Below, in pieces: positions 26,777-35,457 of a DNA stretch of 64,000 nt. Positions within the stretch are counted from its first letter, which is position 1. Every line of letters starts with the position of its first letter. A program made the position numbers and the translations under genes. Source of the stretch: UBA6522 sp965205045 (GTDB lineage Bacteria > Pseudomonadota > Gammaproteobacteria > Steroidobacterales > Rariloculaceae); contig OZ242031.1 of the NCBI GenBank assembly GCA_965205045.1, forward strand, positions 2,356,001 to 2,420,000. Reading direction: 5' to 3'. The notes beneath the pieces were generated by a model, which made no database searches, was not told where the DNA came from, and saw only the letters and a list, made by a program, of their open reading frames with translations.

Positions 26777-28471
26777 TCACGCCGATCCGCGGGGATCTGC
26801 AAGTCGGTCGCGAAGCTCGCGCCGCAGAATCTTGCCCACGTTGGTCTTGGGCAGGTCGTCCCGGAACACCACTTCCCTGGGAATCTTGTAGCCGGTCAGA
26901 TTCTCGCGGCAATGGGCGATGACGTCGTCGGCGGTCAACTCCGGGTCGCGCCTGACCACGAACAACCGCACCGCCTCGCCGGACTGCTCGTGCGGGATGC
27001 CGATGGCGGCGGCTTCCAGTACGCCCGGGTGGCCGGTGGCGACATCCTCGACCTCGTTGGGATAGACGTTGAAGCCGGAGACGATGATCATGTCCTTCTT
27101 GCGGTCCTCGATGTAGAAGAATCCCTCCTCGTCCATGCGGCCGATGTCGCCGGTTTGCAGCCAGCCGTCACCGGAAAGAATCTCGGCCGTCGCCCCGGGC
27201 CGCTGCCAGTATCCGCGCATGACCTGAGGGCCGCGAACGCAGATCTCGCCGATTTCGCCCATCGCCAGCGTGTTGCCGCCGTCGTCGCGGATTTCCACGT
27301 CCGTGGACGGGATGGGCAGGCCGACGGAGCCGTTGAACTCGCGTCCGTCCAGCGGATTGGCGGTGACCACGGGCGAGGTCTCCGTCAAGCCGTATCCCTG
27401 GCACAGGCTCTGCCCGGTCAGCGCCTTCCAGCGCGCCGCGACATCGCTCTGAACGGCCATTCCGCCCCCCAGGCAGATTGTCAGCTTGCTGAAATCCAGC
27501 GCTTGGAAATCGGGGGATTCCAGCAGCGCCGCGAACAGCGTGTTGACGCCGGTGAGGAGCGTCACCGGCTCGCGCGCCAGGTCCTTGATGAAGCTCGGCA
27601 GGTCCTTCGGGTTGGTGACCAGCATGTCGTGGCCGCCGAGTTCGAAGAACAGGAACAGGTTCACCGTCAGCGCGAAGATGTGATACAGCGGCAGGGGCGC
27701 GGCGCCGATGTCCCCGGGGCCCTGGAGCCAGGGCCTGGACCAGGCCGAGATCTGGAGAATGTTGGCGACCATGTTCCGGTGAGTGAGCATGGCGCCCTTG
27801 GCCACGCCGGTGGTGCCGCCGGTGTACTGCAGGAAGGCGATGTCTTCCCCCGTGACCTCCACGTCCTCGAAGGATGCGCGCCGTCCCTGCGCCATCGCGG
27901 CTCCGTAGCGAATCGTTCCGGCGATGTTCCACTGCGGCACCATTTTCTTGACACGCCGGACCACGAAGTTGTATAGCACGCGCTTGAACGGCGGGAACTG
28001 GTCCCCGATTTCGGTGACGATCACCGTCTCCACGCCGGTGTCCTGCACGACCTGTTCCACGGTGTGCGCGAAATTCTCCAGCACGAGGATGGCTTTCGCG
28101 CCGCTGTCCTTGAGCTGATGCTCGAGTTCCCGCGGCGTGTACATGGGATTGACGTTGACCACCACGAGGCCTGCGCGCAGCGCCGCGAACACCGCAACGG
28201 GATACTGAAGGAGGTTGGGCATCATGATGGCGACGCGGTCGCCGTGCCGCAGTCCCCGCGCTTGCAGGAAGGCCGCGAAGTGCCGGCTCAGCTCATCCGT
28301 CTCCCCGTAGCTGATCCGCGTGCCTGCGTTGGAGAAGGCGGGCAAGGATTCGAACTCGCTGAAACTGCGCTCGATGAGAGACTTGAGCGATGCGTAACCC
28401 TCAGGATCGATTTCGGCCGGGACTCCTTCAGGGTAGGCGCTCAACCAGGGCCTGTATTCGTTGGTGGTCAT
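26777..28471 (-). CDS. fadD: Long-chain fatty-acid CoA ligase
   Basis: The 564-residue adenylate-forming enzyme activates fatty acids to acyl-CoA through an acyl-AMP intermediate. It has the AMP-binding motif LQYTGGTTGVAKGAMLTH, the adenine-site GYGLTETSPVV, the FadD linker region GWLQTGDIGRMDEEGFFYI followed by EDRKKDMIIVSGFNVYPNE, and the catalytic lysine in PKTNVGKILRREL. The order matches E. coli FadD length and architecture. It lies downstream of tesA on the minus strand, separated by 168 bp, suggesting its own promoter. Confidence 0.93.
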   Translation of the reverse strand: MTTNEYRPWLSAYPEGVPAEIDPEGYASLKSLIERSFSEFESLPAFSNAGTRISYGETDELSRHFAAFLQARGLRHGDRVAIMMPNLLQYPVAVFAALRAGLVVVNVNPMYTPRELEHQLKDSGAKAILVLENFAHTVEQVVQDTGVETVIVTEIGDQFPPFKRVLYNFVVRRVKKMVPQWNIAGTIRYGAAMAQGRRASFEDVEVTGEDIAFLQYTGGTTGVAKGAMLTHRNMVANILQISAWSRPWLQGPGDIGAAPLPLYHIFALTVNLFLFFELGGHDMLVTNPKDLPSFIKDLAREPVTLLTGVNTLFAALLESPDFQALDFSKLTICLGGGMAVQSDVAARWKALTGQSLCQGYGLTETSPVVTANPLDGREFNGSVGLPIPSTDVEIRDDGGNTLAMGEIGEICVRGPQVMRGYWQRPGATAEILSGDGWLQTGDIGRMDEEGFFYIEDRKKDMIIVSGFNVYPNEVEDVATGHPGVLEAAAIGIPHEQSGEAVRLFVVRRDPELTADDVIAHCRENLTGYKIPREVVFRDDLPKTNVGKILRRELRDRLADPRGSA

Positions 28472-28639
28472 GATCGCACGGTTCCTTGCTTTAGCGGTGT
28501 TCTATACCACTGATACGCCATTATCGGCTGGATGGAGCACTAGCGAGGCTCCGCCTCAGACCGACGAGGCATGTGATTCAATCTACTGATTTCACGGAAT
28601 ATTTTCAAAACTTGACTCAACTGTAAAGATGACGCCCGC

Positions 28640-29299
28640 TCAAGGAGTCCAGGTCTCTCCCGCCTCGAGTATTTCGGCGAGCACCGGCCAGACGTTGTCC
28701 AGCATGACCGCGTTGCCGGCGGCGTTGGGATGAATGCCGTCCGGCTGCATCAGTTCGGAGTTCAGCGCGACATCCTCCAGCAGGAAACCCACCAGCGGAA
28801 TGCCGAACCGTGCGGCCAGATCGGGATACGTCCGCGCGAACTCACCGGCATAGGCAGGCCCGTAGTTCGGCGGTATCTGCATGCCCGCCAGTACCGGCGT
28901 GGCGCCGCTGGCCAGCACCAGTTCGATCATTCGCAGCAGGTTGCCGCGCAGACTCGCCAGCGGTTGGCCGCGCAGGCCGTCGTTGCCGCCAAGTTCCAGG
29001 ATCACGATCGACGGGCTGTGCGCTTCCAGCAGCGCGGGCAGCCGGGCCAGACCGCCCGAGGTCGTGTCGCCGGAGATACTGGCATTGACGACCTCATACC
29101 CGTACCCTTCGCCACGAAGTCGTTGCTGGAGCATGGCGACCCAGGACTGATCGTCCCGGCTCAGTCCGTGGCCGCTGCTCAGGGAATCGCCGAGTACGAC
29201 GATGGGCCCGGCGCCGGCGCCCTGGGCGATGCACCACGCGGCGACGCCGGCGACGAACAGGAACGCTACACGACCGGGTGCGTGCACTTTGGACAACAT
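28640..29299 (-). CDS. tesA: Acyl-CoA thioesterase I / lysophospholipase L1 (GDSL)
   Basis: The 219-residue periplasmic SGNH hydrolase has a signal peptide ending AQGAGAGP, block I IVVLGDSLSSGHGL with the catalytic serine, block II glycine, block III GGNDGLRG, and the Asp/His pair in QPDGIHPNAAG. It cleaves acyl thioesters and esters. The ATG at 29299-29297 is chosen from the signal peptide, which makes the start codons of tesA and ybbA share the four bases CATG; the two genes are divergent with no intergenic DNA at all. A TTG at 29341 would extend it into ybbA. Confidence 0.9.
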   Translation of the reverse strand: MLSKVHAPGRVAFLFVAGVAAWCIAQGAGAGPIVVLGDSLSSGHGLSRDDQSWVAMLQQRLRGEGYGYEVVNASISGDTTSGGLARLPALLEAHSPSIVILELGGNDGLRGQPLASLRGNLLRMIELVLASGATPVLAGMQIPPNYGPAYAGEFARTYPDLAARFGIPLVGFLLEDVALNSELMQPDGIHPNAAGNAVMLDNVWPVLAEILEAGETWTP

Positions 29300-29999
29300 G
29301 ATCGAACAGAACTCGCTATTGACGGCGCAGGCCCTGACCAAAAAGGTTACCAGCCCCGAGGGGGAGTTGACTATCCTGAACGAAGCCAGCCTGACCGTGA
29401 ATCAGGGCGAAACGGCGGCCGTGGTCGGCCCCTCCGGCGCCGGCAAGTCGACGCTGTTGGCGCTGCTGGCAGGTCTCGACGAGCCCACCTCGGGGCAGGT
29501 GTGGCTGAATGGCGTGGAAGTGACCGGCCTGGATGAGGACGGCCGCGCCAGGCTCCGAAGCCGCCATGTGGGCTTCGTGTTCCAGTCGTTCCACCTGTTG
29601 CCGTCGCTGACGGCATTCGAGAACGTCCTCCTGCCTCTGGAACTCGGCGGGGCGGCGAACCAGGCGGGCCGCGCCGAGGATGCACTGGGCCGGGTCGGCC
29701 TGTCCGAGCGCCTGCATCACTACCCCAGGCAGTTGTCCGGCGGCGAGAAGCAGCGCGTCGCCATTGCCCGGGCATTCGTCACCGGACCGTCGCTGCTGTT
29801 TGCCGACGAGCCCACGGGGAATCTGGACAACGTCACCGGCGAACGCGTCCTGGACCTGCTGTTCGAGCTCAATGCCGCGTCGGACACCACGCTGGTGCTG
29901 GTGACCCACGACCTGGTCGCGGCCCGCAAGTGCGATCGGATGTTCGAGATGGCTGCGGGACGCATCGTGCGCACCATCGCTGCGGAGCAGGCGGACTGA
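29298..29999 (+). CDS. ybbA: YbbA-like ABC ATPase (LolD/MacB class), orphan
   Basis: The 233-residue ABC ATPase has Walker A VGPSGAGKST, Q-loop FQSFHLLPSLT, signature LSGGEKQRVAIARAF, Walker B LLFADEPTGNLD and the LVTHD histidine. It falls in the LolD/MacB/YbbA class. In E. coli ybbA is divergent from tesA and followed by the large permease ybbP; here ppc follows on the opposite strand 6 bp later and no permease is present. It must use a partner encoded elsewhere or be a relic. Confidence 0.88.
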   Translation: MIEQNSLLTAQALTKKVTSPEGELTILNEASLTVNQGETAAVVGPSGAGKSTLLALLAGLDEPTSGQVWLNGVEVTGLDEDGRARLRSRHVGFVFQSFHLLPSLTAFENVLLPLELGGAANQAGRAEDALGRVGLSERLHHYPRQLSGGEKQRVAIARAFVTGPSLLFADEPTGNLDNVTGERVLDLLFELNAASDTTLVLVTHDLVAARKCDRMFEMAAGRIVRTIAAEQAD

Positions 30000-30005
30000 T
30001 CGGCA

Positions 30006-32747
30006 TCACCCGGTGGTCTGCATCCCGTGGGCGATGCCGTAAATGCTGGCGACCAGCGGTTCCAGCAAGGCGTCGTCCCGCCTGCCGCTGCGGCGCCAGC
30101 GTTCCAGAAGGTCGGCCTGCAGCAGGCTCATGGGATCCACGTAGGGGTTCCGCAGCCGTATCGCGCGGCGCAGCGTTCTGGACCGCTGCAACAGTTCACC
30201 CTGATCGGTGATCTCCATCACCAGGTTCGCGCAGCGGTCGAATTCCTCGCGCATCACGGGAAAGAACATCTCGTGCAGGGGACCGGCAAGCCGCGAGTAG
30301 CGTTCCGATACGGTGAGGTCCGCCTTGCCCAGGACGAGTTCCGTATCGGTGATCAGCACCCGGAAGAAGTTCAGGTCGGCGAACATGTTGCGGAGTGCGT
30401 CCACACCGTACTTGCGGGCAGCGTGTTCAAGCCCGGTCCCCAGACCGAACCATCCCGGGAGAAACGCCCGATTCTGCGTCCAGGCGAACAGCCAGGGATT
30501 GGCCCGGGGTTCGTTCGAGCGGTAAACGTGTTCGTCGGCGCCGGCCCGCGAGCCCATGCCCAGCCGTTCGATCACGTCGATGGGAGTGGCCGCCCTGAAA
30601 TAGGTGTTGAACTCGGCGCGGTCGAAAACCGTTTCCTTGTAGGCCTGCCGGCTGGTGGCCGCAATTTCTCCCATGATCGTGCGCCAGCGATCTTCCGAGC
30701 CGGAGGGCGCGTGGTCCCCGACCGTGGCCCAGAGCAGGGAGCCGACGCTTCGTTTCAGCGAACGCATGGCGATGCCGCGCAGGCCGTACTTCGCGTTGAT
30801 CATGTCCCCCTGCTCGGTGATGCGCAGCCGTCCGGTGACCGCGCCCGCCGGTGACGCCATCAGCGCCTCGTCGAGCCGGCCGCCGCCCCGGCTCAGCGTG
30901 CTGCCGCGGCCGTGGAACAGGGTGAGGGCGATTCCGAACCGTTGCAGCGTGTCCACGAGATCGCGCTGGGCGTTCTGCAGGGTCCAGCGCGCCGGGGCCA
31001 CGCCACCGTCCCGGTTGCTGTCCGAAAAGCCCACCATGACCATCTGCCGGGAACCGCGACGCCGCAGATGGGCGGAATAGCTCTCATCCTGCAGCAGGCG
31101 CTCCAGGATGGCGGATGAACTCTCCAGGTCCTCGACGGTTTCGAACATCGGCGCCAAGTCAAGCGGAACCGGCAAGCCCTTGGTGCCCAGGTCTCCCCAG
31201 CGGGCCAGCAACAGCACCGAGAGTACGTCGTCGGGGCCGTGGGCCATGCTGACGATGTAGGGGCCGATGGAACGGGCGCCGTACTTGCGGCGGCAGTGGG
31301 CGATGGTCTGGAAAACGGCCAGCGTTCGCCGCGCATCGGACGACAGCCGGCCCACCGGCGACTCGCGCCGTTCCAGGGCCGCCTGCAGGCGCGCGGTCCG
31401 TTCCTCGATGGAGGCATCGAGCCAACCCTGTTCCTGCAACCCCTCGGCCACGACGCGCCGGTGTACCAGTGCGTTCTGGCGGATATCGAGCGTGGCGATG
31501 TGGAACCCGAACGTGTCCGCCCGCCGGCGCAGCCGCTGGGCCGCGAAGAGTCCCGAATTCGTCCCCTTGTTGGCCCGCAGGCTGTCGGCAACGATGTCGA
31601 TGTCTTCGATGAATTCTTCCGGCGACTCGTAGGGAAACGCATTTTCCTCGTGGGTGGCGCGCAGCCGGGCGGCCACCAGGGCGAGAAAGACCCGGTAGGG
31701 CATCTGCCGGTGACGGGCCGGGATGGCATTCGCCGCATGGGGGAAGTGACCGGCGTAGAAGTCGCTGCGGGTTCGCAACGATTCGGAGACCCTTACGCGA
31801 CCGTCGCTCTGGCTCAGACGCCTGGCCAGCGATCCGCACTCCCGGTGGTAGAGGTTGAGCACCAGGGCCTTTTGCCGCGCGAGTGTCTGGCGAATGGTCT
31901 TGGCGGTCACGTCCGGGTTATCGTCCATGTCGCCCCCCGCCAAGGACCCGAACCTCACCATGGTGGGCAGTTGCTGCGATTCGGGTACGGCGGGAAACGC
32001 TTCCCTCACGGTCTCCGCAAGCTGCTCGTAGAACGGCGGGATGATTCGGTACAGGACGTCGGTCAGAAAGAACAGGATGTGTTCCGCCTCGTCGCTCACC
32101 CGCCCGTGCTCCTGCGGGTGCTCCTCGGTCTGCCAGCTTGCGGTGATTTCCATTCGAAGGCCGGCCATCTGGGCTTGTGCTTCCTGGGGCGTGAGATAGG
32201 GATCGAGCATCCGGATCAGGTGCCTCGCGACGCTTTGCTGGTGAGTCAGCAACGTGCGGCGCGTCACTTCCATGGGGTGTGCGGCGAATACGGGTTCCAC
32301 CGACAGTTCCTTCAACGCGACCAGGATCGTGTCGGCGCTGACGCCGCCGGCCTTGAGCCGCGCCAGGACGTCTTCGAACCCGCGCGGCTGGGGTGTTGCC
32401 GTGTCCTTCAGGTAGGCTCTGCGCCGCCGGATCCGGTGCACCTTCTCGGCCATGTTGACCACCTGGAAGTAGGTGGAAAACGCGCGAATGAACTCCGTGG
32501 CGGTTTCCGGGTCCTGGGATGCCAGCAGTCGCCGAAGCTTCTCCGATGCCTTCGCGTCGCCCTCCCGGTGGGCGATGGATGCGCAGCGCGCCGATTCGAC
32601 CAGATCGAAGAGCGCTTCGCCGCCCTGTTCCCTGACCACGTCGCCGACCAGTTCTCCGAGGCGGTGAACGTCGCGTCGGAGAGCCTTGTCCTTCTCGGGG
32701 AAGAAGATGTCCGCGCGGCGTACGGTTGGTGAAGAGTGGGTGGGCAT
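30006..32747 (-). CDS. ppc: Phosphoenolpyruvate carboxylase, divergent
   Basis: The 913-residue enzyme carboxylates PEP to oxaloacetate, refilling the TCA cycle. Visible elements are PVFAAHPMEVTRRTLLTHQ (catalytic histidine region), GGDMDDNPDVT, VGFSDSNRDGGVAPARWTLQ, LFHGRGSTLSRGGG, ATPIDVIERLGMGSRA and the C-terminus ending GMQTTG. Several active-site motifs differ from the common form: HPMEV replaces HPTEV/HPTEA, and GFSDSNRDGG replaces GYSDSAKDAG. The glycine-rich loop and C-terminal region are intact, so it is probably active but belongs to a divergent branch. Confidence 0.92.
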   Translation of the reverse strand: MPTHSSPTVRRADIFFPEKDKALRRDVHRLGELVGDVVREQGGEALFDLVESARCASIAHREGDAKASEKLRRLLASQDPETATEFIRAFSTYFQVVNMAEKVHRIRRRRAYLKDTATPQPRGFEDVLARLKAGGVSADTILVALKELSVEPVFAAHPMEVTRRTLLTHQQSVARHLIRMLDPYLTPQEAQAQMAGLRMEITASWQTEEHPQEHGRVSDEAEHILFFLTDVLYRIIPPFYEQLAETVREAFPAVPESQQLPTMVRFGSLAGGDMDDNPDVTAKTIRQTLARQKALVLNLYHRECGSLARRLSQSDGRVRVSESLRTRSDFYAGHFPHAANAIPARHRQMPYRVFLALVAARLRATHEENAFPYESPEEFIEDIDIVADSLRANKGTNSGLFAAQRLRRRADTFGFHIATLDIRQNALVHRRVVAEGLQEQGWLDASIEERTARLQAALERRESPVGRLSSDARRTLAVFQTIAHCRRKYGARSIGPYIVSMAHGPDDVLSVLLLARWGDLGTKGLPVPLDLAPMFETVEDLESSSAILERLLQDESYSAHLRRRGSRQMVMVGFSDSNRDGGVAPARWTLQNAQRDLVDTLQRFGIALTLFHGRGSTLSRGGGRLDEALMASPAGAVTGRLRITEQGDMINAKYGLRGIAMRSLKRSVGSLLWATVGDHAPSGSEDRWRTIMGEIAATSRQAYKETVFDRAEFNTYFRAATPIDVIERLGMGSRAGADEHVYRSNEPRANPWLFAWTQNRAFLPGWFGLGTGLEHAARKYGVDALRNMFADLNFFRVLITDTELVLGKADLTVSERYSRLAGPLHEMFFPVMREEFDRCANLVMEITDQGELLQRSRTLRRAIRLRNPYVDPMSLLQADLLERWRRSGRRDDALLEPLVASIYGIAHGMQTTG

Positions 32748-32931
32748 CGGAAGCGCTCCGTGGGCGGCATTGTAACGTAACGGTAGTCGCCCGGCCGTGG
32801 GGCGTTATCGGTATGCGATGACAATGCTCGCCGCCTTCGTCCGTGACGATAATCCGCGGGCGCTTGCCCGATACGATTCAGGAAGTCCGTGAGATCGATC
32901 CGCGCAAGATAGTTCTGATCAAGGCTACGGT

Positions 32932-33423
32932 CTACGATCGCACGCCACTGTCCTTGTGGGGACGTCCGCCGCGTCCGGGCGTATCCAGCCAGACTTTGTG
33001 ACAAAGTCGAATGCAATCCGCAACCACAATCGATGGCAAGACATAACAGGTCGTTCGATCAGATGGCTGCTTTCCTGCGTCGACAAAGACATGGAAGAGG
33101 TCGTTGACGATTAATTTCTCGTGCTTGGGCTTCATGTGCCAGCCTTTGTCACGACCGATGTCACGGCGGGTTCTTACCTGGATGGCACAAAGTCGCTGAC
33201 TGTTTTCGTCGGTGACGAGAATGTCCATGTTCGGGGCCCCATCCGGGGCCATGGCGGCGATCCAGCCGCGGCGCAACAGTTGACTGAGAACGTGATGTCG
33301 CCTGCGGCTCCGACGATCGTTGAGCTTATCTTTTTCAAATTGATGAGAACCCTTGGCTACAACGGAGCCCGCAACGGCTACCGGTTCCAGCAGCCCATGA
33401 CGCGTCGAATGTCCATGCTGCAA
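32932..33423 (-). CDS. PD-(D/E)XK-like protein, probably frameshifted at the C-terminus
   Basis: The 163-residue product has a DNA-associated nuclease-like core: HVLSQLLRRGWIAAMAPDG, PNMDILVTDE, and CAIQVRTRRD, giving a D-x-(E/Q)-x-(K/R) arrangement like the PD-(D/E)XK fold but with Q and R in place of the classic E and K. A C-terminal CYVLPSIVVADCIR block follows. After the stop at 32932 a neighbouring frame continues with RAIVDRSLDQNYLARIDLTD, which looks like the lost C-terminus, so a one-base indel near 32945 is likely. TTG 33423 is the start used. Similar genes occur near mobile elements; the role is unknown. Confidence 0.55.
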   Translation of the reverse strand: MQHGHSTRHGLLEPVAVAGSVVAKGSHQFEKDKLNDRRSRRRHHVLSQLLRRGWIAAMAPDGAPNMDILVTDENSQRLCAIQVRTRRDIGRDKGWHMKPKHEKLIVNDLFHVFVDAGKQPSDRTTCYVLPSIVVADCIRLCHKVWLDTPGRGGRPHKDSGVRS

Positions 33424-33506
33424 AATACTATCTCATTTGGGAGACTGTCGATTGCCAGCAGGGAGACGTTGTGCCACCATGCCGCCAGTGGAGTTCGGAG
33501 AACGTC

Positions 33507-33701
33507 ATGGTCGTTCTGGAAGAGCGCAATCAGACGCAGCAACGCGAAGCTGAGGCCGCCGACAACGAGCTAATGCGGTTGGGTTTGTCGCCCACCGTGG
33601 AAAAAATGTTCGGTGCCCTCGTCGATAGATCCGAAGAGCCCAAGGAGATTACGTCGTCCGAGTCGGAAGCACCGCAGCCGAAGCGGCTTGGTGCCGCCTG
33701 A
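33507..33701 (+). CDS. Putative antitoxin upstream of the PIN-domain gene
   Basis: The small acidic 64-residue protein has a good ribosome-binding site (CGGAG, six bases before ATG). Its helical centre, ADNELMRLGLSPTVEKMFGA, is followed by a disordered acidic/proline tail typical of antitoxins that wrap a toxin. It ends about 30 bp before the PIN gene start, or overlaps it if GTG 33691 is used. It is assigned as antitoxin from position and character only; no named family is recognised. Confidence 0.45.
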   Translation: MVVLEERNQTQQREAEAADNELMRLGLSPTVEKMFGALVDRSEEPKEITSSESEAPQPKRLGAA

Positions 33702-33732
33702 TCTCCATGCTCGGCTTGAGCGCGGCGGGCCC

Positions 33733-34314
33733 TTGGGCGTGCTGTTCGACGCCAACGTGCTATTGGATGTATTTCTCCAGAGGGAGAATGCGTATCCGGC
33801 GGCGCGCGCCCTGACCTTCGCCGAAACCGATACGGTCAAAGGCTACGTTTGCGCATCTGCCTTCGGGGTGATCTGCCACCACGGCGCGGCTTCCGGACCG
33901 GGTCGACAAGACCGCGAACGGCGCCTCGCAAGCGAACTGATGCGGTTTCTTCAGGTCCTGCCATTGACGGAGGAAGTACTTACTGCCGCGCTTGGTTACG
34001 AACTTCTGTCGTTCGAAGATGCCCAAGTCGCAGCTGCGGGTGATATCGAGGGTATCGACGCGATACTTACCAATGATCGCGATTTCCTGCGGAGGCATGA
34101 TTCTGCGTGCGCCCCCAGGGACTTGGTGTCTGGCCTAGAGGAGCACTTGGGCGACCAGTACACATTTCGTGTCGTCAGGACGTCTCAAGAAGGAGCGTAC
34201 CGTGTCGAGATTTCGGACCCGGCGGGTGGCTGGCGGCAGACATTGCCTCTGGCGGGGTTCCTGTCTCAGCAAGAGGCAGAGCGTGTCGCGGGGATGCGGC
34301 AAGCGGACGAGTGA
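33733..34314 (+). CDS. PIN-domain protein (VapC-like toxin) with a C-terminal extension
   Basis: The N-terminal ~130 residues are a PIN ribonuclease domain: VLFDANVLLDVFLQRE (first acid), FLQVLPLTEEVLTAAL, and FEDAQVAAAGDIEGIDAILTNDRDFLRR with the remaining acidic residues. VapC toxins cut tRNA or rRNA. About 60 further residues (from GDQYTFRVVRTSQEGAYR to QQEAERVAGMRQADE) form an extra compact domain not present in ordinary VapC. Start options are TTG 33733, GTG 33739 and GTG 33691; the first gives the usual PIN N-terminus. Confidence 0.65.
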   Translation: MGVLFDANVLLDVFLQRENAYPAARALTFAETDTVKGYVCASAFGVICHHGAASGPGRQDRERRLASELMRFLQVLPLTEEVLTAALGYELLSFEDAQVAAAGDIEGIDAILTNDRDFLRRHDSACAPRDLVSGLEEHLGDQYTFRVVRTSQEGAYRVEISDPAGGWRQTLPLAGFLSQQEAERVAGMRQADE

Positions 34315-34318
34315 TTCG

Positions 34319-34555
34319 TCACGGCTTTCCGCCAGCAGCGAACAACCCCAGGACTGAAAGCACTGCAGAACCTGGTGTCTCCGGATCCAGGTCATCCCGA
34401 CCGGGATTCAGCGCGGCAATCCGCTGAGTTTCCCGCTCAGCGATCCTCATCGCGGTCTCAAGGCTCATATTTACTTCAACCGTCACGCGCGAATCGCTGG
34501 GGCTGCTCATGTGAACAATCCACCGATTTTCTCCGGCATTCTGGACTGTCGCCAT
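34319..34555 (-). CDS. Small hypothetical protein convergent with the PIN gene
   Basis: The 78-residue protein runs from ATG 34555 to within 5 bp of the PIN gene stop. The first half (RWIVHMSSPSDSRVTVEVN, then SLETAMRIAERETQRIAAL) predicts a beta hairpin and an amphipathic helix, ending in a hydrophobic tail with a possible short membrane segment (AVLSVLGLFAAG). No family was recognised. Convergent placement makes an antisense effect on the toxin gene possible. Confidence 0.45.
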   Translation of the reverse strand: MATVQNAGENRWIVHMSSPSDSRVTVEVNMSLETAMRIAERETQRIAALNPGRDDLDPETPGSAVLSVLGLFAAGGKP

Positions 34556-34939
34556 TCCAACAGGCTCTTGCTGTATTCTCGCTAACGGTAGAGGTCGGGC
34601 AGTCTGGATGTCAACATCAAGTCTTTACTACATCAACAGCTCCACCGGAGCTGTTGCTCAAACACAAGCGCTAGCGGCGCGTGGCTCCAGCCCAGTTTAC
34701 GTCGTTGCGCATCCAGACGGGGAGACGATTGACCGTTGAAGCGACTGGACTCGTCGACCGTTTTGGTGACCGGTTCGGTGTGGGGTAGAGTATCGACCCC
34801 TTGATCGTTAAGGCACAATCCTGCGACGACCAAAGCAAGAAGCCCATATGGGCGCCGACGTTGTTGCATCGACGTCCGTGCAGCCAAGTGAGTCGGTCCA
34901 GACGCGAATAGGCATGATTTCACCGAAACGGTTACGCAA
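34556..34939. other. Intergenic stretch with one strong hairpin
   Basis: No reliable gene is seen here. At 34635-34655 AACAGCTCC, a three-base loop and GGAGCTGTT form a perfect 9-bp stem, with no U-tract on either side. A minus-strand frame from ATG 34869 to 34633 has a leader-like start (GLLALVVAGLCLND) but otherwise random-looking sequence and was not called. Confidence 0.4.
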
Positions 34940-35280
34940 ATGAACAACGGCTTTCAGTCCGTTCTGGATCACATCCGATCCATCGCCAGCACGGAAGCCG
35001 AAAAAGGCCGGCTATTCGAGCGTCTCATGAAGGCGTATTTCCAGAAGGATCCCGTCTATCGGGATCGCTTTCGAGACGTCTGGCTGTGGCCCGAGTGGGC
35101 CTCCCGCCAACCCGGATTCGACGGGACCGACACCGGCGTCGACCTGGTTGCCGAAGAACATGACGGAGGTCATTGCGCGATCCAGTGCAAGTGCTACCAG
35201 CCGGGCACCAGGCTGCAGATGGGGCACCTGAACAACTTCATCGCTGCGTCGGCCCGCGAACCGTTCGCTCGGCGACGGTG
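34940..35280 (+). pseudogene. N-terminal stub of a type ISP-like restriction/helicase protein
   Basis: The first ~110 residues closely follow the N-terminal nuclease domain of large COG4889-type restriction helicases: RLFERLMKAYFQKDPVYRD, DVWLWPEWASRQPGFDG, TDTGVDLVAEEHDGGHCAIQ and CKCYQPG, the last two giving the PD-(D/E)XK aspartate and QCK. HLNNFIAASAREPFARR then loses similarity and the frame runs into arginine-rich non-coding-like sequence. The helicase and methylase parts (over 1000 residues in the family) are absent, so the gene is truncated. The AAA ATPase at 35458 begins soon after. Confidence 0.75.
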
Positions 35281-35445
35281 CGAATTGTCGCAAGCCTTCC
35301 CGAACCCTTTGATGAGGCGGACGCCGGGCGCCCGGAAACGGCTGCGTGAACGCCCGGGGCGGCGTGGTGCGCGATGGCGGCGCAGGTTCCAGCGGGTAGC
35401 CGGGAAAATCGACGCCACGCCCCCGATCGTGTCTGTTCGCCAGCG

Positions 35446-35451
35446 TATAAT
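35446..35451 (+). promoter_or_regulatory. -10 box for a leaderless AAA ATPase transcript
   Basis: A perfect TATAAT ends six bases before ATG 35458, so transcription would begin at or very near the start codon. No TTGACA-like -35 box is found 16-18 bp upstream. A similar arrangement precedes the paralogous gene at 56612. Confidence 0.45.
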
Positions 35452-35457
35452 GGCCAC

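Noticed and set aside
34633..34869. Minus-strand frame with a leader-like N-terminus
   Set aside because: Only the first 20 residues look like a signal sequence; the rest is random, and it starts next to the promoter region of the 34940 fragment.
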